This document shows, piece by piece, positions 1 through 9,324 of a stretch of 64,000 nucleotides of DNA. Source of the stretch: Crocinitomicaceae bacterium (GTDB lineage: Bacteria; Bacteroidota; Bacteroidia; Flavobacteriales_D; Crocinitomicaceae); NCBI GenBank assembly GCA_030730025.1, contig JANQWC010000028.1, positions 1 to 64,000 on the forward strand, written 5' to 3'. The position numbers were made by a program, and so were the translations under genes. Every line of letters begins with the position of its first letter. Position 1 is the stretch's first letter. The notes below the pieces were generated by a model. That model ran no database searches. It was not told where the DNA came from and saw nothing but the letters and a program-made list of their open reading frames with translations.

Positions 1-1
1 G

Positions 2-75
2 TGGTCCCACACGGGCTCGAACCGTGGACCCACAGATTATGAGTCTGTTGCTCTAACCAACTGAGCTATAGGACC
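2..75 (-). tRNA. tRNA with CAU anticodon (elongator Met or Ile2)
   Basis: Read on the minus strand, the sequence folds as a full cloverleaf. The 7-bp acceptor stem starts GGTCCTA and has one G-U pair. The D stem is GCTC/GAGC, the anticodon stem is ACAGA/TCTGT around loop CTCATAA, and the T stem is CACGG/CCGTG around GTTCGAG. The anticodon is CAT. G1-C72 pairing and the lack of three G-C pairs in the anticodon stem argue against initiator fMet. Elongator Met and lysidine-modified Ile2 cannot be separated by eye. The discriminator A is at position 2, and the window edge cuts off what follows. Confidence 0.93.
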
Positions 76-86
76 GGTTTGGACTG

Positions 87-115
87 CAAAAGTAACGGTT
101 GTTAACTTTTGCCAA
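87..115 (-). promoter_or_regulatory. Promoter of the CAU tRNA
   Basis: On the minus strand a TACTTTTG element (87-94) fits the Bacteroidota -7 consensus TAnnTTTG. A TTG (113-115) lies 18 nt upstream as the -33 element. The tRNA 5' end is 11 nt downstream of the -7 element. Basis: consensus match only. Confidence 0.6.
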
Positions 116-181
116 ACATAGGCCGCAAATTTAATCATTTTAAGCAATATTTGGCGTAACTTAGAAGGAAAAACCAATATT

Positions 182-1147
182 ATGAAAATCAATTTGCTTG
201 AATTCTTGCCTTACATTGTTGTTGTTGTATTGTTGATCAGGGGAATCTTCTTTGTTGTCAAACAACAAACTGCGGCCATAATGGAACGCTTCGGAAAGTT
301 TACAGCAGTGCGCCAATCAGGACTACAAATGAAAATTCCACTCATCGATAAAGTAGCAGGGCGCTTGAGTTTGAAAATTCAGCAATTGGATGTGATTGTG
401 GAAACAAAAACCAAAGATGATGTATTTGTAAAGATCAAAGTGTCGGTTCAGTACAAGGTGTTAATGGAAAAAGTATACGACGCCTTCTATAAGCTAGACT
501 TTCCGCATGATCAAATTACGTCTTATGTTTTTGATGTGGTGCGTGCTGAAGTGCCAAAGCTGCGCCTAGACGACGTTTTTGAGCGCAAAGACGATATCGC
601 TAATGCGGTTAAGTCCGAGTTAAATGAGGCCATGTTAGAGTATGGTTATGACATCATCAAAACCCTTGTTACAGATATAGACCCTGATCAAGAGGTTAAG
701 AATGCCATGAATCAAATCAATGCTTCGGAGCGCAAAAAAGTTGCAGCACAATACGAAGGCGACGCACAGCGCATTTTAATCGTAGAAAAAGCAAAGGCCG
801 AGGCAGAAAGCAAGCGTTTACAAGGACAGGGTATAGCTGATCAGCGCAGAGAAATTGCTAGAGGTTTAGAAGAATCTGTAGAAGTTTTGAATCGGGTAGG
901 CATCAATTCTCAGGAAGCTTCTGCACTTATTGTAGTGACACAACACTACGATACCCTACAGTCTATTGGTGCACACACCAATTCTAATTTGATATTGCTG
1001 CCTAACTCACCTCAGGCAGGTTCGGACATGCTCAATCAAACAATCGCGTCGTTTACGGCATCTAATCAGGTGGGTGAAGCCATCAAAAGTGCCAACGCAA
1101 AAAAAGAAAAAGCAGCTGCTAAACCTAAGCCTTCCGACGAAGCGTAA
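182..1147 (+). CDS. SPFH/Band 7 membrane protein
   Basis: This 321-aa protein resembles the stomatin/prohibitin (SPFH) superfamily, which scaffolds membrane microdomains. One hydrophobic N-terminal segment (about residues 9-27) is followed by the family's opening pattern (AAIMERFGKF). The SPFH domain runs to about residue 185. A charged Ala/Glu-rich coiled coil (about 190-245) typical of the oligomerising part follows. The C-terminal tail is Lys/Ala-rich (KKEKAAAKPKP) and may be disordered. No NfeD or protease partner lies beside it, so its specific role cannot be inferred. Its last 23 bp overlap the convergent phosphoesterase gene. Confidence 0.88.
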   Translation: MKINLLEFLPYIVVVVLLIRGIFFVVKQQTAAIMERFGKFTAVRQSGLQMKIPLIDKVAGRLSLKIQQLDVIVETKTKDDVFVKIKVSVQYKVLMEKVYDAFYKLDFPHDQITSYVFDVVRAEVPKLRLDDVFERKDDIANAVKSELNEAMLEYGYDIIKTLVTDIDPDQEVKNAMNQINASERKKVAAQYEGDAQRILIVEKAKAEAESKRLQGQGIADQRREIARGLEESVEVLNRVGINSQEASALIVVTQHYDTLQSIGAHTNSNLILLPNSPQAGSDMLNQTIASFTASNQVGEAIKSANAKKEKAAAKPKPSDEA

Positions 1148-2264
1148 ACTCTGTAATTTCAGGATAAATTCCGACGCGGCCCGGAAATCCGAGGTAGCCA
1201 AAACCGCGGTTGACGTACAAGAACTGCTTGCCGACCTGATACAAACCAGCCCATTTGGGGTAGACGAAAGATACTGGGCTCCAGCGGATGCCGAAACGCT
1301 CAATACCGAATTGCATGCCGTGGGTGTGGCCGGAGAGCGTGAGGTCGATGTCTGTATGGATCACCTGTGCATCGAAATGGCTGGGGTCGTGGCTGAGGAG
1401 TAATTTGAATCCGTCGCCCGTTTGAGCGAGGGTTTCTTCGAGTTTGCCGCTTTGTCTGAACATCGAGCGCCCCCAGTTTTCGACGCCCAAGAGCCAGAAT
1501 TCTTTGTCGAGTTCGACCGCTTTATTAAGTAGGGGCGTCCAGCCCACGAGTTCGTGCATCCGGATGAGCTCTTGGAGGTTGGAGGCTTTTTCGTGGTCGT
1601 AGTCCCAGGAGATGTAGTCTCCGTAGTCGTGGTTACCCAAAATGCTGTATTTGCCTTTTTTGACTTGAATTTGTGAAAAGAGCGGCTCCCAACCCTTGAA
1701 TTCGTCGGCTTTGTTGTTGACTAAATCGCCGGTGAAGAGAAAGTAGTCGGCATTGCGCGAGTTGATCAGGTCAATGGCCTTTTGCACTTTGTGGATTTGG
1801 CCGTAAAAACTGCCGATGTGTACATCGGAAATTTGGATGAACGTGACGCCGTCCATGCTGGCGGGGAGGTGGTCAAAGAAGAGTTCAACGGGGCGAACTT
1901 TCCAGTTCCAGCGCCCAAAGAAGATACCGTACAAAATGGCGATAAAATGCAGGGCGGCCAGCAAAAAACCGATATTTCTGGCGAGTTCAAGTTGAAAAGT
2001 GAGGAAAAATAGTCCGGGAATGAGGTAGACGATGGCGGGTAGGGCCAGGGCTACAAATAAGCCGAAGATGGAAAAGCCCAAGCGGTAGTTGCTGCGCATT
2101 TTGACATTGCGAAAACCCCAGATAAAAAGCAAGATGCTGCCAATGATCAGACCTAAATGTAAAAAGCCAAAGGCGGCTAAATAAGCGTTGGGAATACTCC
2201 AAATGGCGAGCAGGAAAATCCATTCAGAAACAACAAGGAGCAGGAGAAATAAGAAGAAGAGCAT
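1125..2264 (-). CDS. Membrane-anchored metallophosphoesterase
   Basis: This 379-aa protein has about four N-terminal transmembrane helices (residues 1-130) followed by a calcineurin-like phosphoesterase domain. The metal-binding blocks occur in order: ISDVHIG (DxH), FTGDLVN (GD), GNHDYGD (GNHD), LLSHDP and SGHTHGMQ (GHxH). The layout matches the YkoQ/YaeI-type group, some members of which act on lipid-linked phosphates. The substrate here is unknown. The gene lies 6 bp downstream of eda on the same strand, so the two may be co-transcribed. Its 3' end overlaps the SPFH gene tail-to-tail by 23 bp. Confidence 0.87.
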   Translation of the reverse strand: MLFFLFLLLLVVSEWIFLLAIWSIPNAYLAAFGFLHLGLIIGSILLFIWGFRNVKMRSNYRLGFSIFGLFVALALPAIVYLIPGLFFLTFQLELARNIGFLLAALHFIAILYGIFFGRWNWKVRPVELFFDHLPASMDGVTFIQISDVHIGSFYGQIHKVQKAIDLINSRNADYFLFTGDLVNNKADEFKGWEPLFSQIQVKKGKYSILGNHDYGDYISWDYDHEKASNLQELIRMHELVGWTPLLNKAVELDKEFWLLGVENWGRSMFRQSGKLEETLAQTGDGFKLLLSHDPSHFDAQVIHTDIDLTLSGHTHGMQFGIERFGIRWSPVSFVYPKWAGLYQVGKQFLYVNRGFGYLGFPGRVGIYPEITEFTLRRKA

Positions 2265-2270
2265 AAGTGT

Positions 2271-2828
2271 TTACATCCAAGAACCGCCGACGGAGATGAT
2301 ATTCGAAAGCGCGAGGTAGTCAGGGTAGGTTTCTTCCGTGATGCCGCCTGTTGGGCAGAATTGAATGTTCGGAAACACTTGTCCGTAGGCTTTTAGCGCA
2401 CCAAGGCCACCAAATAGATTGGCCGGAAAGAACTTGAAGGTGTCCCAGCCGAATTGGATGCCTTCGATGATTTCACTGGGCGTAGCTACACCCGGAATGA
2501 AAGCAATTTTGCTTTGTTCAAAAAGTGGGGCTAATGTGGCGTTGAGGCCCGGGCTAACCATGAAATCGATGCCGAGTTCGATGGCTTTTTCGATTTGTTC
2601 GGCTTTCACGACCGTACCCATGCCAATCGCGCAGCGGTCGCCGTATAATTTTTTAGCAAGCGCAATGCAGTCGAAAGCTGCTGGTGTGCGCAGCGTAATT
2701 TCGATGCAAAAAATGCCGCGCGCAATGAGGGCGTCCATTTTTGGTACTACTTCGTCGGTACTATTGAAAGTCACGACCGGGATGGTGGGGTGCTGAGAAA
2801 GGACCGTGCGGATGTCGTTTTGAGCCAT
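2271..2828 (-). CDS. eda: KDPG/KHG aldolase, C-terminally short
   Basis: The family is the class I aldolase that splits 2-keto-3-deoxy-6-phosphogluconate into pyruvate and glyceraldehyde-3-phosphate, as in Entner-Doudoroff or uronate breakdown. The catalytic Glu (EITLRT) and Schiff-base Lys (FKFFPA) are present, with the SPGL and CPTGGI blocks. The ORF track starts 18 nt earlier at TTG. I prefer ATG 2828 (MAQND), because the region upstream of it is a palindrome. The protein is about 185 aa and stops right after GGSWM, whereas E. coli Eda continues about 25 residues after GGSWL. It therefore lacks the usual last helix. Confidence 0.85.
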   Translation of the reverse strand: MAQNDIRTVLSQHPTIPVVTFNSTDEVVPKMDALIARGIFCIEITLRTPAAFDCIALAKKLYGDRCAIGMGTVVKAEQIEKAIELGIDFMVSPGLNATLAPLFEQSKIAFIPGVATPSEIIEGIQFGWDTFKFFPANLFGGLGALKAYGQVFPNIQFCPTGGITEETYPDYLALSNIISVGGSWM

Positions 2829-2830
2829 AT

Positions 2831-2843
2831 TGTCAATTTGACA
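2831..2843. promoter_or_regulatory. Palindrome TGTCA-N3-TGACA before eda
   Basis: The sequence TGTCAATTTGACA is a perfect inverted repeat around one central base, 2 nt upstream of the eda ATG. Its core (TGTCA, 3 nt, TGACA) recurs inside the larger palindrome between the T9SS gene and gdhA. It could be an operator or translational control site, or chance. Confidence 0.3.
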
Positions 2844-2863
2844 CAAAGGTCGTTATTTTTCGT

Positions 2864-4312
2864 TTACGACACCACAAACCATTGTTTTTCTTGGTTGTAG
2901 GGGTCGAGTTGTTCATATATGCGCGCAATTCGCTCAGATAATGCGCCGTCTGGGCAAAAATTCAGGATGTTCGTGCTGCGCTCTTGGAGTTGGCCCTTGG
3001 GCTGAATTTTCTCTGACAGTTGTTCAATTTGCTTGAGTGCTTTGTCGAATTTGGCCTTGCGCATTTTTTCAAACCTTTCTTCAAGTGCGTCGCGTTGTTT
3101 TTGAATGCGGGTCAGTTCGGCTTCGATCATTCGTTTTTCTTGTGGTAATGCTGCGTCCGCAATTTTTAAAAAAGCGTCTTTGTAGCCAGTCCAAAATTCA
3201 TCCAAATGCGCATAATCGGGCTCTTGATCTCCAACTTGTTCGAGGTAGCGTTTTTTAAGCGCTGCTTTATCGGTCAGAAAATCTTGTTTTTCAAAACCAA
3301 AGTTTTCGATTTGTTCGAGGTCTTTGGCTTGTAATAAATAGCCCCCAGCGCGTTGTAGGGTCAATGGAAAGGGAAGCGCAAGCGTTTCAAATGCCAATGG
3401 AAGCTGTTGCCAATAAGCGATTTCACTCGGCCCACCAATGTATGCCAAATTTGGCAAAATCCATTCTTGATAAATTGGCCTCAAAACTACGTTTGGCGAT
3501 AGTTGGAAACTATGTTCCTTTTCGATTTGAATTGGTCCTGTTTTTTCAATTCTTTCTCTTTTCCCGATGTCGAGCATAAAAAGATTGGATTCTTTACTCT
3601 CAATTGGTGTATTGAGTCCTTGATCTTGAAGTGCTTGGGTTTGATCAATGACGGCATTATGGATATCGTTGGTGTACAAATCTTTTTGCCAAATAGGCCA
3701 TGCGCTTTCTTTCAATTGAGGGTTGTCTGCATCGATGATGACCAGCCCATAAACGGAGAAGAGTTCATGTACAAATTCAAAAAAGCCTAACCCGTAGTTT
3801 GGGGTCTTGAATTTTTCTATTAAACGATGAATCTCACCATCTGGTTGGTTTTGAAACTTTTCGGAAAGGGCTTGAAGTAAAGGTTGTAAATCGTTGGTGT
3901 CAAAGTGGCCCACAGCACCTTTTTGCGTGCTCTCCCAACTCCATTTTTGGCCAAAAAGCAGGAAACTTCTGATTTCTTCAAAATCGTGGTCCTCGGAAGC
4001 CATCCAGTATACCGGTACAAAATGTTGTTCGGGGAATTTTTCATTGAGGTCTGCACTGAGTTTAACGACGTGCAAAATCTTGTAAATAAAATACAAGGGG
4101 CCCGTCATGAAACAGAGCTGATGCCCAGTGGTGATGGTAAAAGTATTGGGTTCTTGTAGAAGTGCTAAATTGTTTTTAAGCTTTTCCGAAACCGAAATAC
4201 CCTTGTATTTTTCTTCCAATACTTGTGTCAAAAGCTTGCGCTGCTCAGCAGAGAAACTTTGCTTTTTGAGTGCAATTTGCTGGGCAAAGGAAGAAAATAG
4301 TGCGTCTGTCAT
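2864..4312 (-). CDS. bshC: Putative cysteine ligase BshC, N-terminally short
   Basis: BshC adds cysteine to GlcN-malate in the last step of bacillithiol synthesis. The family signatures are present: TTGHQLCFMTGPLYFIYK near the N-terminus and VYWMASEDHDFEE, then a long coiled-coil region and the C-terminal PDGALSERI segment. The ORF track begins at 4534, but that extra 74-aa stretch is out-of-frame icmF sequence. ATG 4312 lies 1 bp after the icmF stop. From there the protein is 482 aa, against roughly 530 in the family. The usual first 35-45 residues before the NF-Q-E-like segment appear to be missing. It is co-transcribed with icmF. Confidence 0.85.
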   Translation of the reverse strand: MTDALFSSFAQQIALKKQSFSAEQRKLLTQVLEEKYKGISVSEKLKNNLALLQEPNTFTITTGHQLCFMTGPLYFIYKILHVVKLSADLNEKFPEQHFVPVYWMASEDHDFEEIRSFLLFGQKWSWESTQKGAVGHFDTNDLQPLLQALSEKFQNQPDGEIHRLIEKFKTPNYGLGFFEFVHELFSVYGLVIIDADNPQLKESAWPIWQKDLYTNDIHNAVIDQTQALQDQGLNTPIESKESNLFMLDIGKRERIEKTGPIQIEKEHSFQLSPNVVLRPIYQEWILPNLAYIGGPSEIAYWQQLPLAFETLALPFPLTLQRAGGYLLQAKDLEQIENFGFEKQDFLTDKAALKKRYLEQVGDQEPDYAHLDEFWTGYKDAFLKIADAALPQEKRMIEAELTRIQKQRDALEERFEKMRKAKFDKALKQIEQLSEKIQPKGQLQERSTNILNFCPDGALSERIARIYEQLDPYNQEKQWFVVS

Positions 4313-4313
4313 T

Positions 4314-7300
4314 TTACATATTGCGTCGGTACTGGCCGCCGACCTCAAATAAGGCGTTGGTGACCTGCCCCAATGAAGCGACTTTACAAGTTTCCATGAG
4401 CTCTGCGAAGATATTGAAGTTCTGTACAGCTGCTTCTTGCACTTTGGCAATGCCTTCGCTCGCCGCTTCTTGCTGCGCGCTTTGCAAGTTGGTGAGCATG
4501 CTGATTTGGTATTCTTTTTCTTCTTCGGTTGCACGGATGACTTCTTTTGGAAGCACAGTTGGTGAGCCTTTGGAGCTCAAGAAGGTATTGACGCCAATGA
4601 TCGGGAATTCGCCGGTGTGTTTGAGCGTTTCGTAGTACAAAGACTCTTCTTGAATTTTGGAGCGTTGGTACATAGTTTCCATGGCGCCCAAAACGCCGCC
4701 GCGCTCGGTGATGCGGTCAAATTCGGTGAGTACGGCTGCTTCTACGAGTTCGGTGAGCTCTTCGATGATGAACGCGCCTTGCAGCGGATTCTCGTTTTTA
4801 GCCAAGCCGAGTTCGCGGTTGATGATCAGCTGAATGGCCATGGCCCTGCGCACAGATTCTTCGGTAGGCGTGGTAATGGCTTCGTCGTAGGCGTTGGTGT
4901 GCAAAGAGTTGCAGTTGTCGTAGATGGCGTAAAGTGCCTGCAGGGTAGTGCGGATGTCGTTGAAGTCGATCTCTTGTGCGTGCAAAGAGCGCCCAGAGGT
5001 CTGGATGTGGTACTTGAGCATTTGCGCACGCGCATTGGCGCCGTACTTGCGCGCAAGGGCCTTCGCCCACACGCGGCGTGCCACGCGGCCAATGACAGCG
5101 TATTCGGGGTCAATACCATTTGAGAAGAAGAACGACAAGTTGGGGCCGAATTCGTTGATGTCCATGCCGCGGCTCAGGTAGTATTCTACGTAAGTGAAGC
5201 CGTTGGCTAAAGTAAAGGCCAATTGCGTAATCGGATTGGCGCCTGCTTCTGCGATGTGGTAGCCAGAAATAGAAACCGAATAGAAGTTGCGCACGCCGTT
5301 GGCAATAAAATACTCTTGTACGTCGCCCATGAGACGCAGTGCAAATTCGGTAGAGAAAATACAGGTGTTTTGTGCTTGGTCTTCTTTGAGGATATCTGCC
5401 TGAACCGTTCCGCGCACTTGCTTAAGTGTATCTGCTTTGATTTGCGCGTACACGTCGGCAGGCAAAACTTGATCACCGGTAACACCGAGTAGCATGAGGC
5501 CGAGGCCGTCGTTGCCTTCAGGAAGTTCGCCTTGATACGCTGGGCGCGCCGTTCCTTTGGCTTTGTAAATAGCCGCGATTTTGGCTTCTACTTCAGCTTC
5601 CAAACCGTTGGCCTTGATGTATTTTTCGCAGTTTTGGTCAATGGCGGCATTCATGAAGTAAGCTAAGAGCATCGGTGCAGGCCCATTGATGGTCATGGAT
5701 ACCGACGTCGCTGGATGGCTGAGGTCAAAACCTGAATATAATTTCTTAGCGTCGTCTAGGCAGCAAATAGATACACCAGAGTTGCCAATTTTGCCGTAGA
5801 TATCCGGACGCAAGTCGGGGTCGTTGCCGTAGAGCGTAACGGAGTCAAAAGCAGTAGAAAGGCGTTTGGCGGGCATCCCTAGCGACACATAATGGAAACG
5901 CTTGTTGGTGCGCTCAGGGCCACCTTCTCCGGCAAACATGCGCGTGGGGTCTTCGCCTTCGCGCTTGAAAGGGAACAAACCAGCCGTGTAAGGGAATTCA
6001 CCTGGTACGTTTTCTTGCAAGACCCAACGCAGGATATCACCCCAACTATGGTAGTTTGGCGTGGCTACTTTTGGAATCTGCAAATGAGATAAAGACTCAG
6101 TGTGCGTTTGGATGGTTAAGATTTTGTCGCGGACCTTGAATTGGTATTCAGGATTTTTGAAAGCCTGTTTTTTGGCATCCCAGTTTTGGAGGATCTCCCA
6201 GTTTTTGGGGTCGAAGTTGAGTTTTTCTTGCTCAAAAGCTTCTTGTAAGCCTTTTACCAAGCGGTCTTTGTCTTCTAGATTAGATGCCGTTAAGGTGTCT
6301 ATGGATACCTGTAAGCCGTGGAGTTTGGTCGCGACCACAACTTGCGTATCTACCCATTTGTCATAAGCGCGGTTGCTCTCAGAAATTTCTGACAGGTAGC
6401 GGGTGCGCTCCGGTGGAATCACATAAATTTTTTGCGACATCTCGCGGGTAATGGCGAAGGTAGATTGGAGGTCGCCACCGGTTTTTTTGACGACATGATC
6501 CATGATGACCTTATACAAGGTGTTCATGCCGGGGTCGTTGAACTGCGATGCAATGGTACCATACACAGGCATGTCGTCTACGGCGCTGTCCCATAAGTTG
6601 TGGTTGCGCTGGTATTGCTTTCTGACATCGCGCAGGGCATCGAGTGCGCCGCGTTTGTCGAATTTATTGAGTGCAATGACATCTGCGAAGTCGAGCATGT
6701 CGATTTTTTCAAGTTGGGTCGCGGCGCCGTATTCTGGCGTCATGACGTACAAGGACACATCGGAGTGGTCGAGGATTTCGGTGTCTGACTGGCCAATGCC
6801 GGAAGTCTCTAAGATGATGAGGTCGTAGCGAGCGGCTTTCAGAATGGAAATGGCTTCTGCAACGTGTTTAGACAACGCGAGGTTGGACTGTCGGGTGGCC
6901 AAAGAGCGCATGTAAACGCGTGGGCTCTTGATGGCGTTCATGCGGATGCGGTCGCCGAGTAGCGCGCCGCCTGTTTTTCTTTTCGAAGGGTCTACCGAAA
7001 CCACCGCGAGTTGTTTCTCAGGGAAGTCGAGTAGAAAACGGCGCACGAGCTCATCTACCAATGAAGATTTACCTGCTCCGCCCGTACCTGTGATGCCGAG
7101 TACAGGAACTGCATTTTTTGTACCTGAGTCGCGCAGTGCGTTCAAGAGTGCCGCGTTTTCTTCGGGGAAGTTCTCGGCTGCACTAATGCAATGCGCAATG
7201 TCTGGAACGCTTTTGGCTTCAACTTTTTCAAGTAGGGTGGAGGTAGCGTCTTGGGTTGGCACACCTACAGGGAAATCACATTTTTGAATCAGGTCGTTGA

Positions 7301-7706
7301 TCATGCCTTGAAGGCCCATAGAACGACCGTCGTCGGGGTGGTAAATGCGCGTGATGCCGTAGCCTTGGAGCTCAGCAATTTCGGAAGGCAAAATGGTGCC
7401 GCCGCCGCCGCCAAATATTTTGATGTGTGGCGCGCCTTTTTCTTGCAAAAGGTCGTGCATGTATTTGAAGTATTCCATGTGGCCACCTTGGTAGGAGGTC
7501 ATGGCAATGGCTTGTGCATCTTCTTGAATGGCGCAGTTAACGACTTCTTCTACAGAGCGGTCGTGGCCCAAGTGAATGACTTCGCAGCCCGTCGCTTGAA
7601 TGATGCGGCGCATGATGTTGATGGCGGCGTCGTGGCCATCGAATAGGGCCGCAGCAGTAACGATGCGGATTTTATGTTGTGGGATGTAGGCTTGAACGGG
7701 TTCCAT
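4314..7706 (-). CDS. icmF: Fused isobutyryl-CoA mutase IcmF
   Basis: This single 1130-aa chain is a B12-dependent acyl-CoA mutase fused to its own G-protein chaperone. Residues 1-145 form the cobalamin-binding domain with the base-off motif DGHDAA. Residues about 200-430 form a MeaB-like GTPase, with the P-loop GTGGAGKSS and specificity motif NKFD. The C-terminal half from about 560 is the TIM-barrel mutase. The [14 protein letters not shown] segment matches IcmF rather than methylmalonyl-CoA mutase (RGPYPTMY), so isobutyryl/n-butyryl-CoA or isovaleryl/pivalyl-CoA isomerisation is expected. The C-terminus ([10 protein letters not shown]) is intact. A TAAATTTG element lies 20 nt upstream, and bshC follows directly. 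Confidence 0.93.
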   Translation of the reverse strand: MEPVQAYIPQHKIRIVTAAALFDGHDAAINIMRRIIQATGCEVIHLGHDRSVEEVVNCAIQEDAQAIAMTSYQGGHMEYFKYMHDLLQEKGAPHIKIFGGGGGTILPSEIAELQGYGITRIYHPDDGRSMGLQGMINDLIQKCDFPVGVPTQDATSTLLEKVEAKSVPDIAHCISAAENFPEENAALLNALRDSGTKNAVPVLGITGTGGAGKSSLVDELVRRFLLDFPEKQLAVVSVDPSKRKTGGALLGDRIRMNAIKSPRVYMRSLATRQSNLALSKHVAEAISILKAARYDLIILETSGIGQSDTEILDHSDVSLYVMTPEYGAATQLEKIDMLDFADVIALNKFDKRGALDALRDVRKQYQRNHNLWDSAVDDMPVYGTIASQFNDPGMNTLYKVIMDHVVKKTGGDLQSTFAITREMSQKIYVIPPERTRYLSEISESNRAYDKWVDTQVVVATKLHGLQVSIDTLTASNLEDKDRLVKGLQEAFEQEKLNFDPKNWEILQNWDAKKQAFKNPEYQFKVRDKILTIQTHTESLSHLQIPKVATPNYHSWGDILRWVLQENVPGEFPYTAGLFPFKREGEDPTRMFAGEGGPERTNKRFHYVSLGMPAKRLSTAFDSVTLYGNDPDLRPDIYGKIGNSGVSICCLDDAKKLYSGFDLSHPATSVSMTINGPAPMLLAYFMNAAIDQNCEKYIKANGLEAEVEAKIAAIYKAKGTARPAYQGELPEGNDGLGLMLLGVTGDQVLPADVYAQIKADTLKQVRGTVQADILKEDQAQNTCIFSTEFALRLMGDVQEYFIANGVRNFYSVSISGYHIAEAGANPITQLAFTLANGFTYVEYYLSRGMDINEFGPNLSFFFSNGIDPEYAVIGRVARRVWAKALARKYGANARAQMLKYHIQTSGRSLHAQEIDFNDIRTTLQALYAIYDNCNSLHTNAYDEAITTPTEESVRRAMAIQLIINRELGLAKNENPLQGAFIIEELTELVEAAVLTEFDRITERGGVLGAMETMYQRSKIQEESLYYETLKHTGEFPIIGVNTFLSSKGSPTVLPKEVIRATEEEKEYQISMLTNLQSAQQEAASEGIAKVQEAAVQNFNIFAELMETCKVASLGQVTNALFEVGGQYRRNM

Positions 7707-7726
7707 AAGGGATATTGATTGATGCG

Positions 7727-7734
7727 CAAATTTA
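7727..7734 (-). promoter_or_regulatory. -7 promoter element of icmF
   Basis: TAAATTTG on the minus strand fits TAnnTTTG and ends 20 nt upstream of the icmF ATG. No clear -33 TTG was chosen. Confidence 0.45.
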
Positions 7735-7751
7735 GGTTTTTTTCAGCAATT

Positions 7752-8246
7752 TTAGCCATTCACGATTTTCTCCACGATGCTCGCCACCGCCGGGCAAATG
7801 AGCGTGTTTTGTGCCGTTAAATCCATGATTTGATACATGTTTTTGCGGTCGGTGTGGGGGTATTCTCGGCAAGCCAATGGGCGGTCTTCGTAGACAGCGC
7901 AGGTATTGTCTGGTAGCAGATTGAAGCAAGGAGAGGTTTTGAGAACGTAATCGTCGTCTTCATCTAGCTTCAAATACTGCGCAACCAATTGGCTTTCTTT
8001 CATGCGCAAGGCTTTGGCCATGCGGCGGATGTCGGGTTGTCTAAAAATCGGACTGGTCGTTTTGCAGCAATTGGCGCACTGCAGGCAGTCTCGCTTGGCA
8101 AAGTCTTTTTCGTGGGCCTTAGAGAAGCGCTGGTCTAAGTCTTTGGGTTTGGTTTTATTCCATTTGCGCAGCACAGCCTGATTGGCCTTGAAGTTGGTTT
8201 GGGCCAAGGCCAATATTTCTTTGTCTTTGTCAGAGAGCTCTTGCAT
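7752..8246 (-). CDS. YkgJ-family cysteine-cluster protein
   Basis: This 164-aa protein carries the CxxCxxCC block (CLQCANCC), followed by PCFNLLPDNTCAVYEDRPLACREYP. That arrangement of conserved cysteines defines the YkgJ/UPF0153 zinc- or iron-binding family. The biochemical function of the family is not established. Start ATG 8246 gives a normal family length. The gene is followed by a 45-bp gap that holds the icmF promoter. Upstream it diverges from the small 8280 gene across a 33-bp spacer. Confidence 0.85.
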   Translation of the reverse strand: MQELSDKDKEILALAQTNFKANQAVLRKWNKTKPKDLDQRFSKAHEKDFAKRDCLQCANCCKTTSPIFRQPDIRRMAKALRMKESQLVAQYLKLDEDDDYVLKTSPCFNLLPDNTCAVYEDRPLACREYPHTDRKNMYQIMDLTAQNTLICPAVASIVEKIVNG

Positions 8247-8253
8247 GTTTGTT

Positions 8254-8261
8254 TAACTTTG
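8254..8261 (+). promoter_or_regulatory. -7 promoter element of the 8280 gene
   Basis: TAACTTTG fits TAnnTTTG and lies 18 nt upstream of ATG 8280. It supports ATG 8280 as the start and argues against the longer ORF from 8199. Confidence 0.45.
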
Positions 8262-8279
8262 CACGAAGATACAATCAAA

Positions 8280-8507
8280 ATGGACTTTCCTCAATTTAGA
8301 AAACTCGAGAATGGTAAGTCGCTGTACCAAATTACCGGCCCGAATCAATTTACAGAACTCCAACAAATTGGCTCCAAATGGTTTGCGTACGCTTTTGAAG
8401 TGCAGCAATTCCCGGATTTACTGCGCATTCAAGACATGCTCCAAGCCAATCATTCCTTCGTAGTTATCGAAGCAGCGGAATACCACGCCATTTTTGCACA
8501 ACTTTAA
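8280..8507 (+). CDS. Small conserved hypothetical protein
   Basis: This is a 75-aa protein beginning MDFPQFRKLENGKSLYQ. The ORF track extends it 27 codons upstream, but that part is antisense to the YkgJ gene and lies upstream of the -7 element. No signal peptide, membrane segment or cysteine motif is visible. The composition is that of a small folded cytosolic protein. I recall similar small proteins in flavobacteria but cannot assign a function. The SDR gene begins 31 bp downstream on the same strand. Confidence 0.7.
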   Translation: MDFPQFRKLENGKSLYQITGPNQFTELQQIGSKWFAYAFEVQQFPDLLRIQDMLQANHSFVVIEAAEYHAIFAQL

Positions 8508-8538
8508 ACAATAGACCCTTTCAAATCGTTACCATATC

Positions 8539-9312
8539 ATGAAAAACACCGCACTCATCACCGGCGCATCGTCCGGAATCGGAAAAGAACTCGCACGCAT
8601 CCATGCATCCAAAGGAGGCGATTTGATTTTAGTCGCGAGAAGAATCGAATTACTCAATAGCTTGAAAGAAGAGCTCGTTCAAAAATATAATGTCACGGTT
8701 GAAGTGATTCAAAAGGACCTCAGTGTACTTGGGTCTTCGCAAGCAGTCTACGACGAAGTGACGCAAAACGGTTGGCAAGTTGATTATTTGTTCAACAACG
8801 CTGGTTTTGGCGGCAAGGGTGCTTTTCTAGACCGCGACCTCGAAGCTGATGTCGAAATGGTGCGTCTCAACGTCATGGCCCTATTGAAATTGACGCATTT
8901 GTTTGGCAAGGACATGAAAGCCAGAGGAAAAGGCAAAATTTTGCAAACCGCAAGCACTGCCGGATTCTTACCTGGCCCGTATCAAAACACCTATTTTGCG
9001 ACCAAAGCATTTGTGGTTTCGCACACCCAAGGCTTGGCCCACGAGCTCAAAGGCACGGGCGTGAGTGTCACGGCGCTGTGTCCGGGCCCGGTCGAGACTG
9101 AATTTGCAAAGGTGGCCGGTTTTGGTGGCTCCAAAATGTTTGACGGTGCCGCAAGCGCTTTCAAAACAGCCCTCAAAGGTTACAACGCCATGGAAAAAGG
9201 AAAGGTCATTTGTATTTCCGATTTCAAATTCACCTTCCTGATCAAAGGAATGCTGCCCTTCATGCCGTCGCGCATCACCGCTGCGATCATCGCCAAAATG
9301 CAGCAATCTTAA
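8539..9312 (+). CDS. Short-chain dehydrogenase/reductase (SDR)
   Basis: This 257-aa classical SDR has the nucleotide-binding motif TGASSGIG at residues 8-15 and NNAGFGG in the middle. The catalytic Ser is in TASTAG and the Tyr-Lys pair in YFATK. An Arg pair after the second strand (VARR) suggests NADP(H). It resembles the DltE/YqjQ-like short-chain oxidoreductases, and the substrate cannot be predicted. No promoter element was recognised, and it may be transcribed with the 8280 gene. Confidence 0.88.
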   Translation: MKNTALITGASSGIGKELARIHASKGGDLILVARRIELLNSLKEELVQKYNVTVEVIQKDLSVLGSSQAVYDEVTQNGWQVDYLFNNAGFGGKGAFLDRDLEADVEMVRLNVMALLKLTHLFGKDMKARGKGKILQTASTAGFLPGPYQNTYFATKAFVVSHTQGLAHELKGTGVSVTALCPGPVETEFAKVAGFGGSKMFDGAASAFKTALKGYNAMEKGKVICISDFKFTFLIKGMLPFMPSRITAAIIAKMQQS

Positions 9313-9324
9313 TACTTTTCTTTG

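Noticed and set aside
91-110. GTTAA/GTTAC pair at 10-bp spacing upstream of the tRNA
   Set aside because: The second half is part of the -7 element TACTTTTG, and there is no TTGAAAAA or third repeat.
4313-4534. Upstream 74-codon extension of bshC in the ORF track
   Set aside because: It reads the end of icmF out of frame and does not resemble any BshC N-terminus.
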